NCBI GenBank assembly: GCA_035542775.1
Contig: DATKKX010000258.1
Location: 1 to 16,919 of the forward strand
DNA: 16,919 bases
DNA from: DATKKX01 sp035542775
GTDB lineage: Bacteria > Planctomycetota > Phycisphaerae > UBA1845 > UTPLA1
Direction of reading: 5' to 3'
Positions within the stretch are counted from its first letter, which is position 1. Every line of letters begins with the position of its first letter. The notes below the pieces were generated by a model. It was not told the origin of the DNA. It worked only from the letters and a program-made list of their open reading frames with translations, and made no database searches. This document shows, piece by piece, positions 1 to 7,406 of the stretch. The position numbers and the translations under genes are program-made.

Positions 1-452
1 TCGTTCAGAACCACCTTGCCGATGTCGTGCAACAGCCCGGCCGTGAAGACCAGGTTGACCATGCTGGTACCCAGCCGCTGGGCGACGGCCGTCGCCGCCA
101 GGGCCACGGCCACCGAGTGCTTCCACAGGATGCCTCGCTCCAGCCCGTAGCCGATCTGCTTCCGGGAGAGCATGGAGTTGGTGTGCACCGACATGACCAG
201 TTGGAGCACTTTGACGCTGCCCAGGCAGAGCATGGCGTCGTTCAGCGACGTCACCGTGCGGGACAGGCCGAAGTAGGCCGAGTTGCACAGCTGCAGAACC
301 TGGCCGGTGATGGCCTGGTCGTAACGGATCGCTTCCACGATGTCGTCAAGGGTGCTGCGAGGATCATGGAGAACGTTCATCAACTTGATCGCCGTGGTCG
401 GCAAGGGTGGCAGCTCAACCACCTGCTTGAGAATTTCGCTCGCCCGGTTCAT
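1..452 (-). CDS. HDOD domain protein (3' end outside window)
   Basis: The reading frame is open from an ATG at 452 to the window edge, giving about 150 residues and no stop. It opens with MNRASEILKQVVELPPLPTT, the usual HDOD entry, in which a short helix precedes a P-x-L-P segment. It continues through 'YDQAITGQVLQLCNSAYFG' and reaches the HD-like signature LLHDIGK near residue 142. HDOD proteins are HD-domain relatives used as signalling or scaffolding modules in chemotaxis, motility and cell-cycle control; many lack phosphodiesterase activity. The start codon overlaps the cheD stop in an ATGA (449-452), and a GGAGGT ribosome site lies just upstream inside cheD, so translation is coupled to cheD. 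The C-terminal part is missing, so I cannot tell whether another output domain follows. Confidence 0.88.
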   Translation of the reverse strand, partial: MNRASEILKQVVELPPLPTTAIKLMNVLHDPRSTLDDIVEAIRYDQAITGQVLQLCNSAYFGLSRTVTSLNDAMLCLGSVKVLQLVMSVHTNSMLSRKQIGYGLERGILWKHSVAVALAATAVAQRLGTSMVNLVFTAGLLHDIGKVVLN

Positions 453-925
453 AGTTCAACCTCCCCGTCGCGGGTCTTCAGCGTCACGCGCCCCGAGCCC
501 ACTTCGAGGCGCATCGTCCGACTGATGGAGCCGCCGACATCCTCGGCTTCGATCAGGATGCCGTTCTTCCAGAAAATCTTCCGAAGCATGACGTAATTTC
601 GTTTTCCAATGTTGAACGTCCCCTTGTCGTCCAGAAGCTGCGAACCGCCGGCGACCTTCACGATCATCCGCTTCTTGACCGCGCCCAGTTCGTACGCGGC
701 CCGAAAGAGCATCGGCACGCCGGTGTCCGCGAACATCGCCGGGTTGGTCTTGGCCTTGGCCGGCGACAGGTTGGACTCGGGAAGCATGAAGTGAATCATG
801 CCGCCCACCCTGGCCTCCGTGTCCCAGACGGTCACCCCGATGCAGCTTCCCAGCGAGTACGTGACCAACAGGTCCGCCGGGTTGGCTGACACCTTGAAGT
901 CCGCAATGTCAACGACCTGATCCAT
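449..925 (-). CDS. cheD: CheD, chemoreceptor glutamine deamidase
   Basis: A 158-residue protein of the usual CheD length. The catalytic cysteine sits in TYSLGSCIGV (Cys28), the catalytic histidine in GGMIHFMLP (His45), and the conserved threonine is Thr22. The family NIG-RN element is at 105-110. CheD deamidates glutamines (and can demethylate glutamates) on methyl-accepting chemotaxis proteins, tuning receptor output, and in some bacteria it partners with CheC. It acts in the cytoplasm at receptor arrays. Its first 17 bases overlap the end of the upstream FapA gene and its stop overlaps the HDOD start, so it is the middle gene of a coupled operon. No receptor, CheA or CheC gene is in view. 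The ribosome site is weak, consistent with coupling to FapA translation. Confidence 0.95.
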   Translation of the reverse strand: MDQVVDIADFKVSANPADLLVTYSLGSCIGVTVWDTEARVGGMIHFMLPESNLSPAKAKTNPAMFADTGVPMLFRAAYELGAVKKRMIVKVAGGSQLLDDKGTFNIGKRNYVMLRKIFWKNGILIEAEDVGGSISRTMRLEVGSGRVTLKTRDGEVEL

Positions 926-2426
926 GGTCCGCTTTCGTGGCTTCCACTACGACCTTGCTCGGATCCGTGGGTTTCTTGCTCACTACGTACGCGCTCCTGA
1001 GGACCGTGACCGACGCCGTCAACTGGCTGACCGCGACGAACTCGGTCACCTTGTCCACTTTGCGCTTCTCAATCCTGATCGGGCCTTTCACATCAAAGTC
1101 GAAAACGACGTGGCGTCGCCCGATCCGGATCCGCGATCCCGCCCGGATCACTTTGGCAACGAACACTCCCGGTACGCTTTTGGCTCGGCCCTGCTCGATC
1201 ATCGTGTCGCGCCGGGCTTCGGCCTCACCGATCTCGGCCACCATCGCATTCGCGGTGTACAGCAGCTCCGTGGCCCGCTCCTTCTGCTCGGGCGTCAGGC
1301 GCTTCAGATTGGCCATGAGCGGCTGCACCGAGGTGCGGATGCGCTCGATGGCCTTGAGCTTGGTCTTGCATTCTTCGGTGATGGCGTCCGCCTCATCGAG
1401 CACGCTGGGGTGAATCCCGACCGTGACGCAGGTCTGGATGCCGGCCTCGCTGCCGATGGCGCCGACCTCCACCCCCTCCCGTCCGTACACGTCTCCCCCG
1501 ATGACCGCTCCCCGGGAAACCAGGAACTTTCCCTCCGCGCGAACGCGAGTGTTCATGCATTCCCGGGTGATTCTGACGTCTCCGCCCGCCGTCAGGTTGG
1601 CTTCCTCGGCGAACTTGGCGACGATGCAGCCGCCTGCTTTGACGAAACCCTTCTCGCGGCCGAGGATTCCCCCGCGAACGGTGACGTCGCCGCCGGCCTC
1701 AACTTCCGCCGCCTGGATCGCGCCGCCGACCCTGATCGATTTCTTCGATTGGACCTTGAAGAGATCAAGGATTGTGCCCCCCACGCTCACATCCGTGGCG
1801 GCATTGATGTTGCCGCACTCGAAATCCACGTTGCCATCGATGGAGACCAGATCGCTCATCGAGAGGGTGTGGTCCTTGTACGAGATCTTGCCGTCAACTG
1901 CGGCGATCACCACGGCGGGATCGTTCTCCGCCCTGCGGACCGTGGATTCAAGCTTGACCTCCACCGGCTGGTTCTTGGGTTCGATCGCCTTGCCGTACAC
2001 GTCGACGCCCTTGGCGCCCGGTACGATCGGAGTGAGGCGGCCGATGGGCGTGCCGGCCTCCACCGTCACGACGCTGTTGAAGGAATAGTAATCAACGTGA
2101 TCTTCGTCCTTGGCCTCGGGCCGGCCCTTCAGTGATTCGTCCAGGATGAACTCGGCGTCCTTGGGTTCGACGGCTGGCCGACCCTCCGCGATGACGAAAG
2201 GTGTCGTGCTGCCGTTCCCGCCGGCCTGCGCGGAGACGAATGCTCCGATCTTCGCCTTTACCGCATCGTCGATCGGGATGTTCGCTCCTTGGACAGCGGC
2301 CAGGACCTCGTCCTGTGTCAACGGCTGTGGATCATCCCCGGAGGCCGGGCGAACCTTCGCCGTGAGGCGGTCTGCGGAGACCTCCACAGTCACGCGTGTC
2401 GGCTTGCTGTCGCCGGGATTACCCAT
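909..2426 (-). CDS. FapA / DUF342 family protein
   Basis: A 505-residue protein of the DUF342 (FapA, 'flagellar assembly protein A') family. The N-terminal third (about 1-120) is a variable alpha/beta region. Residues about 120-190 carry the DUF342 entry with 'VEAGTPIGRLTPIVPGAKG' and 'DVYGKAI'. Residues about 195-345 are a series of short strands with glycine turns (GNVDFECGN, VGGTILD, AGGDVTVRGGI, GGDVYGREG), read as a right-handed beta-helix close to that of the bactofilin and MinC C-termini. The C-terminal stretch (350-470) contains a helical coiled-coil stem and a final strand set. The family is usually linked to surface structures, polar organisation or cyclic-dinucleotide signalling; no enzymatic role is known to me. 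It is the first gene of a three-gene operon with CheD and HDOD. An AGAGGA ribosome site lies about 10 bases before the ATG. Confidence 0.88.
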   Translation of the reverse strand: MGNPGDSKPTRVTVEVSADRLTAKVRPASGDDPQPLTQDEVLAAVQGANIPIDDAVKAKIGAFVSAQAGGNGSTTPFVIAEGRPAVEPKDAEFILDESLKGRPEAKDEDHVDYYSFNSVVTVEAGTPIGRLTPIVPGAKGVDVYGKAIEPKNQPVEVKLESTVRRAENDPAVVIAAVDGKISYKDHTLSMSDLVSIDGNVDFECGNINAATDVSVGGTILDLFKVQSKKSIRVGGAIQAAEVEAGGDVTVRGGILGREKGFVKAGGCIVAKFAEEANLTAGGDVRITRECMNTRVRAEGKFLVSRGAVIGGDVYGREGVEVGAIGSEAGIQTCVTVGIHPSVLDEADAITEECKTKLKAIERIRTSVQPLMANLKRLTPEQKERATELLYTANAMVAEIGEAEARRDTMIEQGRAKSVPGVFVAKVIRAGSRIRIGRRHVVFDFDVKGPIRIEKRKVDKVTEFVAVSQLTASVTVLRSAYVVSKKPTDPSKVVVEATKADHGSGR

Positions 2427-2731
2427 GCCCGCGTATTCCTCTGCCCGATCATTGCCTGATCCGATAGCCTGCCGCGCCGGCGCATTGGTCGGAGCCCGCC
2501 GGCCGCCTGAACGTTTTTTCCGGGCTTCTCCTCCTCACAGAGCGCAGGGCGTCAGTCCGACCGAGCGCCCAAGCCCGGGCAATGAGCCTTGATCCATATC
2601 GCCGCGATTTGCGAGGAACATTCGTATTTTGCCGCTTGTGGCGGGACTGGGGCGCAGGCTGGACAGTGAGCCGGGTCCGTGGATGCGTGGGTCCGAGTAG
2701 GTTGGGTTGCTGCCGCCGGGATCGGACCGGG
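2427..2731. other. Non-coding gap between FapA operon and amrS
   Basis: This 305-base stretch separates two minus-strand genes. The short reading frames in it (for example the minus frame 2535-2765) have no family resemblance and no good ribosome site. It must carry the FapA operon promoter, but I see no convincing -35/-10 pair and no U-tailed hairpin after amrS. Confidence 0.5.
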
Positions 2732-3871
2732 TCAGACCCACACCCCCGGCAGGCGGTGGTGGCACTTCGGGCAGGTCCCCTTGCTCATCTTGTTATCGAG
2801 AATCTTGAAGCCCAGCCGCTGGATCAGCGGCTGCTGGCAGTCCGGACAGATGGTGTTGTTGCCCGGATGCGGAGAGATGTTTGAGGTATACACGAAGCGG
2901 AGCCCGGCCTTGCGGCCGATATCGCAGGCCGCCTCCAGCGTCTGCACCGGTGTCTGCGGCAGGTTGGCCAGCTTGTACATGGGGACGAAGCGGGCGAAGT
3001 GCAGCGGCACGGTGTCGCCGAGGTTCTGATGGATCCACCGGCACATGGCCTCGATCGTGGCCGGATTGTCGTTATACGTGGGTACCACGACATTAATCAG
3101 CTCCAGCCAGCACTTCGTCTCCTTCTTGATAGTCTTGATGCTGGTCAGGATCGGCTCGAGGCTTACGCCCGATACGCGGTGGTAAAAGTCTTCGTCGAAA
3201 CCCTTGAGCGAGATGACGAAGGCATCGACGTGCTTGGCAAAGTCGAGCAGCGGCTTGGGCTCGATGAAGGCCGACGTGCCCACCACTACCTTCAGCTTGG
3301 CCTTCTTCGCCGCAGTGGCCACGTCCTTGGCGTATTCCAGAAACGCGACCGTCTCGGTGTAGTTGAAGGCGATGGTGTCGATCTTCTTCTTCTTGGCCTC
3401 GGCCACGGCCTGCTCCGGCGACAGATCAAACGTCTTCAGCTCGTCCGGCCTTTTCTGCGACTCCTCCCAGTTCTGGCAGTACAGGCAGCGAAGATTGCAC
3501 CCGCCGATGGCGACGGTGAGGATCTTGCTGCCCGGCCGGAAATGCAGCAGCGGCATCTTCTCGATGGGATCCGGCCGGACAATGCAGGGATTGTTGTAGG
3601 CCCGGGTGTAAAGCGTGCCATCCACGTTGGTCCGCGTGCGGCAGGGGCAGGTCTGGTCCGGCGCCAGGATGCAGTGCAGCGGGCAGACGAAGCACTGCAC
3701 CTTCTTGTCGGCGAGCCGCTCGACGTATTCGACCTGGCGGGTGAACTTGACCGGTCCGCTGCCGAGAGCCGGCGAGATCAGGCCATCGAGCCCGCACGCC
3801 AGGCAGGCCCCGCCGGTGTAGCGGGCCATCAGCGCGAGAAACCGCCTGCGATCGAGTGTGTCACCGCTCAT
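2732..3871 (-). CDS. amrS: AmmeMemoRadiSam system radical SAM enzyme
   Basis: A 379-residue radical SAM protein of the AmrS group, close to pyruvate-formate-lyase-activating enzymes. The [4Fe-4S]-binding CxxxCxxC is C125-NLR-C129-LY-C132. Before it lies the cysteine-rich AmrS entry (VQCFVCPLHC at 58-67, then TCPCRTRTN), and at the C-terminus a zinc-ribbon-like pair, CPDC followed about 30 residues later by CPKC, ending in LPGVW. All three are typical of AmrS rather than of true activases. The N-terminus (DRRRFLALMARYTGGACLAC) is a twin-arginine-type leader, which suggests export or membrane attachment after cofactor loading. The family is named for co-occurrence with AMMECR1 (AmrA) and MEMO (AmrB); neither is in this window. 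The physiological substrate is not something I can state. It lies 93 bases after the CitD-CitE gene on the same strand. Confidence 0.9.
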   Translation of the reverse strand: MSGDTLDRRRFLALMARYTGGACLACGLDGLISPALGSGPVKFTRQVEYVERLADKKVQCFVCPLHCILAPDQTCPCRTRTNVDGTLYTRAYNNPCIVRPDPIEKMPLLHFRPGSKILTVAIGGCNLRCLYCQNWEESQKRPDELKTFDLSPEQAVAEAKKKKIDTIAFNYTETVAFLEYAKDVATAAKKAKLKVVVGTSAFIEPKPLLDFAKHVDAFVISLKGFDEDFYHRVSGVSLEPILTSIKTIKKETKCWLELINVVVPTYNDNPATIEAMCRWIHQNLGDTVPLHFARFVPMYKLANLPQTPVQTLEAACDIGRKAGLRFVYTSNISPHPGNNTICPDCQQPLIQRLGFKILDNKMSKGTCPKCHHRLPGVWV

Positions 3872-3897
3872 GGGATGCCTGAAAAAGGCTCTGTTTG

Positions 3898-3903
3898 ATT
3901 GTA
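3898..3903 (-). promoter_or_regulatory. Candidate -10 box for amrS (TACAAT)
   Basis: On the minus strand TACAAT lies 27 bases upstream of the amrS ATG, giving a leader of about 20 bases. No good -35 hexamer is seen at 16-18 bases. A small GCCT-AGGC hairpin (about 3877-3889) sits between it and the start codon, where it could affect ribosome access. Confidence 0.3.
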
Positions 3904-3964
3904 CGCCCGAGAGGGACTGAATGCGAGGATCGGCGAAGTCGCAAGGCGAGATGAATCGCGTTGA

Positions 3965-5194
3965 CTAAATCTCCAGTGATTCCGCCATCTTCACCACGCG
4001 TAGCGCCCGCTTCACCACCGGCGGGTCGATCATCTTCGTGCCCAGCGAAACCGCGCCAAGGCCTTTGGCCTCCGCTTCCTGGAACGCGGCGACGATCTTG
4101 CGGGCCTTCTCCAATTCCGCCGGAGCGGGGGCGAACGCCTCGTGGATCGGGCGGATCTGACGCGGGTGGATGCAGCCTTTGCCCTCGAAGCCCAGGCCCT
4201 TGGCCTCCAGAACGCTGGCCCTTAGGCCCTCCATGTCCGCCACGTCGGAGAACACCGTGTCGATGGCCTGTATGCCGGCGGCGCGGGCGGCGTTGACCAC
4301 CTGGCAGCGGGCCCAGAAGCTTTCGCGGCCCTCGTTGGTCCGCTGCGTGCAAAGGTCGGCGGTGTAATCCTCCAGGCCGATGGTCAGGGCGATGATGTTC
4401 GGCGAGGCCGTGGCGATCTCATAAGCCTTGATCGCCCCCAAGGCGCTCTCGATGATCGGCATGAGATAGACCGGCCGATTGATGTCATGCCTCTTCAAGA
4501 TCGCCGCGATGCGGGCGTCCACCTGGCGCACTTGCTCGGGATTTTCGACCTTCGGCGGAAGGATGACGTGCACGTTGTGCGGCACGATGAAATCGAGGTC
4601 GATCAGCCCGCGCTCCCCCTGGTTGATGCGAACCATCCGCTCGCTGCCCTTGAAATCGATGCTTCGCAGGGCGTTACGGACCATCAGGCGGGCCTCGTCC
4701 TTCACCGCCGGCGCGACGCTGTCCTCCAAATCGAGGATCACGCCATCGGGCTCGTGCAGGCCGGCGTTGAGCATGAACTTCGGCTCGTTGCCCGGCAAGT
4801 ACAGCCGCGAACGGCGGAAGCGGTCCCGCTGCGTCGGGCTTTGGGCGCCGGCGGTGAACTCCGGCAGCCACTCCGGCACGGCCGACACGTCCATTGTTCC
4901 GTTCGGCCGAAGCCGCCGGACCGCCGCCTCGACGCGGGCCATGATGACGAACGGCAGGGCCCCGGCGTCCTCCATCTCGACCTTGGCGTGCTGTACGTGC
5001 AGGGCCGCCAGCCCGTCGCGAACGAGCTGCCGCGTCTGCTCGCCGTACATCACCTCCACCTTGGTCTTCAGTTGAACGTCAAGCCCGCCGGAATCGGCCA
5101 GCGTGATCTTGATCCAACAATCGGAACGAACATCAGTGCCGCGCCGACCGGCTTCGGCGACGCGAGAAGTAGCGGGGTTTGTCGTGGTGGTCAT
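3965..5194 (-). CDS. CitD-like acyl carrier domain fused to CitE-like (HpcH/HpaI) lyase
   Basis: A 409-residue protein with two domains. Residues about 18-100 resemble the acyl-carrier subunits CitD/MdcC of citrate lyase and malonate decarboxylase: the SDCWI segment carries the candidate prosthetic-group serine (Ser24), followed by VEVMYGEQTR and the GAL-x(5)-AR-x-EAA ending. Residues about 125-409 are a CitE/HpcH aldolase domain, with entry RSRLYLPGNEPKFM, acidic motif ILDLEDSV (153-160), PKVENPEQV, the metal-site segment MPIIESALG (245-253), GLEDYTADL, and the closing KGCIHPRQI. CitE cleaves a 3-hydroxyacyl thioester; the carrier holds the acyl group on a long phosphopantetheine-type arm, so the fusion delivers substrate in cis. 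No CitF, CitC, CitG or CitX is in view, so the true substrate is open. The region before the ATG has no Shine-Dalgarno; it reads CCTCCTC instead. Confidence 0.85.
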   Translation of the reverse strand: MTTTTNPATSRVAEAGRRGTDVRSDCWIKITLADSGGLDVQLKTKVEVMYGEQTRQLVRDGLAALHVQHAKVEMEDAGALPFVIMARVEAAVRRLRPNGTMDVSAVPEWLPEFTAGAQSPTQRDRFRRSRLYLPGNEPKFMLNAGLHEPDGVILDLEDSVAPAVKDEARLMVRNALRSIDFKGSERMVRINQGERGLIDLDFIVPHNVHVILPPKVENPEQVRQVDARIAAILKRHDINRPVYLMPIIESALGAIKAYEIATASPNIIALTIGLEDYTADLCTQRTNEGRESFWARCQVVNAARAAGIQAIDTVFSDVADMEGLRASVLEAKGLGFEGKGCIHPRQIRPIHEAFAPAPAELEKARKIVAAFQEAEAKGLGAVSLGTKMIDPPVVKRALRVVKMAESLEI

Positions 5195-5213
5195 GAGGAG
5201 GTTGTCAGTCGTT

Positions 5214-5229
5214 GTTGTTGGTTGTTAGT
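5214..5229 (+). repeat. Short dispersed motif GTTGTTGGTTnTTAGT, copy 1
   Basis: Fifteen of 16 bases match the complement of 15605-15620, downstream of sucC. It lies just upstream of the CitD-CitE start, in a TTG/GTT-rich run, and forms part of that gene's leader in antisense. Confidence 0.45.
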
Positions 5230-5350
5230 TTCTCGCCGCGAGCGAAAACCGTCTGGTTGCACAGATCTGCTCGTGCGCTTCCCCGCATGGGCGATCTGGG
5301 TTGAATCATGATACAGTTTTTCAGGCTCGACGGCCAGTCGGGCGGTCTGA

Positions 5351-5869
5351 TCAACTGAGACCGTCGAACTCCGGCGGGTATCGTACCATTCCCTCGACGC
5401 CCTTCAGCGTCCCTGGCGTCAACTCCAGCACCATGAAGGCCTCGTCGGGCACGGGGAATGGGGCGTCGATTCCGTAGGGCCGGGCGAGCTTGAAACCGAA
5501 GCGGGGGTAATAGGTGCCGTGGCCGATGACGACGACGACCGAGTGGCCCAGGCGGCGGCACCGATCCAGCCCTTCACGAACCAGCATTGAGCCGATGCCT
5601 TGGCGCTGACGGGCGGGCAGGATGGCCAAAGGAGCCAGCGCCAGCACCGGCGTCGATCCTCCTGGCGACTCAATGGTCATGCGCTTGAACAAAACGTGCC
5701 CGACAACGAGGTCGCCGTCACAGGCCGCCAGCGAGAGCTCGGGGATGAAGGCCGCCGACCGCCGCAAGGCCTCGACCAGATCCGCTTCCACAGGCCGGCC
5801 GAAGGCAAGTTCGTTGACCTTGCGAATACCCGCCGCGTCCGCCGGCTGCTCTGGACGAATCGTAATCAT
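5351..5869 (-). CDS. GNAT family N-acetyltransferase (YhbS-like)
   Basis: A 172-residue protein starting at MITIRPEQPADAAGI (ATG at 5869, with GGGAG about 6 bases upstream). The longer in-frame extension to 6019 is rejected because it has no family resemblance and no ribosome site. The GNAT core is complete: the first strand-helix with 'VNELAFGRP', 'GHVLFKRM' on strands 2-3, and the acetyl-CoA pyrophosphate loop RQRQGIG (87-93), followed by a helix and 'VVVIGHGTYYPRFGF', which is typical of the COG3153 (YhbS) branch. These enzymes transfer an acetyl group from acetyl-CoA to an amine of an unknown small molecule or protein. It lies 156 bases upstream of the CitD-CitE gene on the same strand and may or may not share its transcript. 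Confidence 0.9.
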   Translation of the reverse strand: MITIRPEQPADAAGIRKVNELAFGRPVEADLVEALRRSAAFIPELSLAACDGDLVVGHVLFKRMTIESPGGSTPVLALAPLAILPARQRQGIGSMLVREGLDRCRRLGHSVVVVIGHGTYYPRFGFKLARPYGIDAPFPVPDEAFMVLELTPGTLKGVEGMVRYPPEFDGLS

Positions 5870-6145
5870 GGTGCTCCCTTGGCCATAGGGTAGGTGGTAG
5901 CGACGAGGACTGCAACGCATGGCCGTCCGTCCGCCGCGCCTTATCAGCCGGCTCGAGCCAGCCTCGCCGGCAGCCTGGGTGTTGAATACCGCTGCAGTCT
6001 CCGATGGTCTCGACCGCACCTTGCATCTCCCGGCGAAGCCACTACAGTTCTCGCCGGGCCGGATGAAACCGAGTGTTTACAGAATCTCACTTGCGAGCTC
6101 ATCGGCCGGGTTCCGAAGTGGGCCATTTGATCAAGGAGAACCGTC

Positions 6146-6355
6146 ATGAAATACGGCGCACGAAACCAACTCCAAGGCAAGGTCATCGACATCAAGAAAG
6201 GCCGTCTCATGTGCCAGGTAAAGGTGCGGGTTGCGCCTGGGGCCAACATGTGCTCGGTGATGACGCTTGATTCGCTCAAGGAGCTTGGCATCAAGAAAGG
6301 AAGCACCGTCAGGATCCTCGTGAAGGCGGTGAACGTGCTGCTCGCGGCGGGTTAA
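6146..6355 (+). CDS. Single-domain Mop/TOBE molybdate-binding protein (molbindin)
   Basis: A 69-residue protein with the Mop pattern: the MKYGARNQLQGKV opening, 'KKGRLMCQVKVRV', 'MTLDSLKELGIKKGS', and closing 'VRILVKAVNVLLA'. This matches the 68-71 residue molbindins, which assemble as hexamers and store or buffer molybdate or tungstate in the cytoplasm. The usual I/V-T-x-x-S segment is present as MTLDS. The ribosome site AAGGAG lies 8 bases before the ATG. It stands alone: no modABC transporter or molybdopterin gene is in the window. It is divergent from the GNAT gene (276 bases between starts) and convergent with the membrane-protein gene that ends 34 bases downstream. No Moco-type leader structure is apparent. 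Confidence 0.88.
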   Translation: MKYGARNQLQGKVIDIKKGRLMCQVKVRVAPGANMCSVMTLDSLKELGIKKGSTVRILVKAVNVLLAAG

Positions 6356-6389
6356 GAAGCGGGAAGCGACGGGCCGGGTCCGCGGCGCC

Positions 6390-7394
6390 TCAGCGATACA
6401 GCATCTCCCCGGCGCGTTGCGGGGAAACATCCTTCTGAAACCGCGCATACTCGGCGGCGGCAGAAGTGAGGAATCCCTTGTCGAGATCTCCCTCGGCGAA
6501 GGCGCTCAGCAATCCGTCGAGCAGATAGGCCTCCGGTACGATCGACTCCCGCGCAAACAGCACCGGATACAGCCCGTGACTGACCACCGGTGAATACAAT
6601 ACCACCGCGCTGCGCGGGCAGATGTAAAAGACACCCATCTGCCGGGTCGCTGCCGTCGTGTCCAGACCGGCGAACGGATCCCAGTACTGGTCGAGCATGC
6701 GGTTCTGCCCGACATAACCGACCATGGTGCTGTCCGCGCCGAAGCGGAGCTTGCGGCCCTCCACGACCAGCTCCAGCGGCTGGTTGGCAAACGCGTCCCG
6801 CAGGGGCTGCTCCATGGCAGCGACGATCTCGCCGCTCACCCAGGCGTTGGCCAGCACGTAGAGATCGAAGGGCTCGTTGATGCCGCGGGCTCGCCAGGCG
6901 TCGGTGGGCTTGACACGCTGCTGAAGGACAACCCGCCGGACGATCCGCTTGCCGTCGCCCTGGTCGACGTACACCCGGCGCCAGCCGGCGATCTTGGTCA
7001 GGTGCGTCTCGATGCCGTGCCGTGCGCCCCAGTACAGGTTGTGAGTCGGGTTGTCGCCGTCGCCGGACTTCGTCGGCTTTCCGTCGGTTCGCCGATCATC
7101 CAGCGCGGCGTGCACCGTGACGGTGGCCCAGCCGTTTCGCCGGATCGACTGGACCACGGACGCCGCGAAAGGAAGCCGGTGTCCGCTGACGGCTTCATTC
7201 AACCCCTCGGACGGCGCCGCGGAGAGCCGCGCCGGCGGGTCCCCAACGGACGGCGCCCGTAGGCCGCGCCACAGCAGGACGCCGACGATGGCCAGCACCA
7301 CGGCCGTCGTCACCAGCAACCGGTTGGCGAGGAGGCGGCGGATTCGCGGGCCGCTGAGCCAGGCGAATTTGAACGGCTGGAACGTCATGTCCAC
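6390..7394 (-). CDS. Membrane-anchored protein of unknown function
   Basis: A 334-residue protein I do not recognise. A basic N-terminus (residues 1-25) is followed by one hydrophobic segment at about 26-42 (LLVTTAVVLAIVGVLLW), predicting a single N-terminal membrane anchor. The rest (about 290 residues) would lie outside the cytoplasmic membrane. The soluble part has recognisable patches only at the level of composition, such as NLYWGARHGIETHL (around 122-135), DLYVLANAWVSGE and MVGYVGQNRMLDQYWDP. No catalytic signature is evident. It follows the pseudo-phosphoesterase-like gene by 12 bases, with GAGGGTGG ahead of its ATG, so the two are very likely one transcriptional and functional unit. 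ATG 7388 is an alternative start, but 7394 has the better spacing. Confidence 0.75.
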   Translation of the reverse strand: MDMTFQPFKFAWLSGPRIRRLLANRLLVTTAVVLAIVGVLLWRGLRAPSVGDPPARLSAAPSEGLNEAVSGHRLPFAASVVQSIRRNGWATVTVHAALDDRRTDGKPTKSGDGDNPTHNLYWGARHGIETHLTKIAGWRRVYVDQGDGKRIVRRVVLQQRVKPTDAWRARGINEPFDLYVLANAWVSGEIVAAMEQPLRDAFANQPLELVVEGRKLRFGADSTMVGYVGQNRMLDQYWDPFAGLDTTAATRQMGVFYICPRSAVVLYSPVVSHGLYPVLFARESIVPEAYLLDGLLSAFAEGDLDKGFLTSAAAEYARFQKDVSPQRAGEMLYR

Positions 7395-7406
7395 CCTCGC
7401 GGTCTG

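Noticed and set aside
924..2135. 403-codon plus-strand frame opposite FapA
   Set aside because: Shadow of a clear DUF342 gene; no domain resemblance.
5870..6019. Longer N-terminus for the GNAT protein
   Set aside because: The extra 50 residues lie upstream of a good ribosome site and the canonical start MITIRPEQ, and look like non-coding DNA.
5870..6145. Molybdenum cofactor riboswitch ahead of the Mop gene
   Set aside because: No recognisable multi-stem Moco motif; the region shows neither clear conserved stems nor an expression platform, only a good ribosome site near the ATG.
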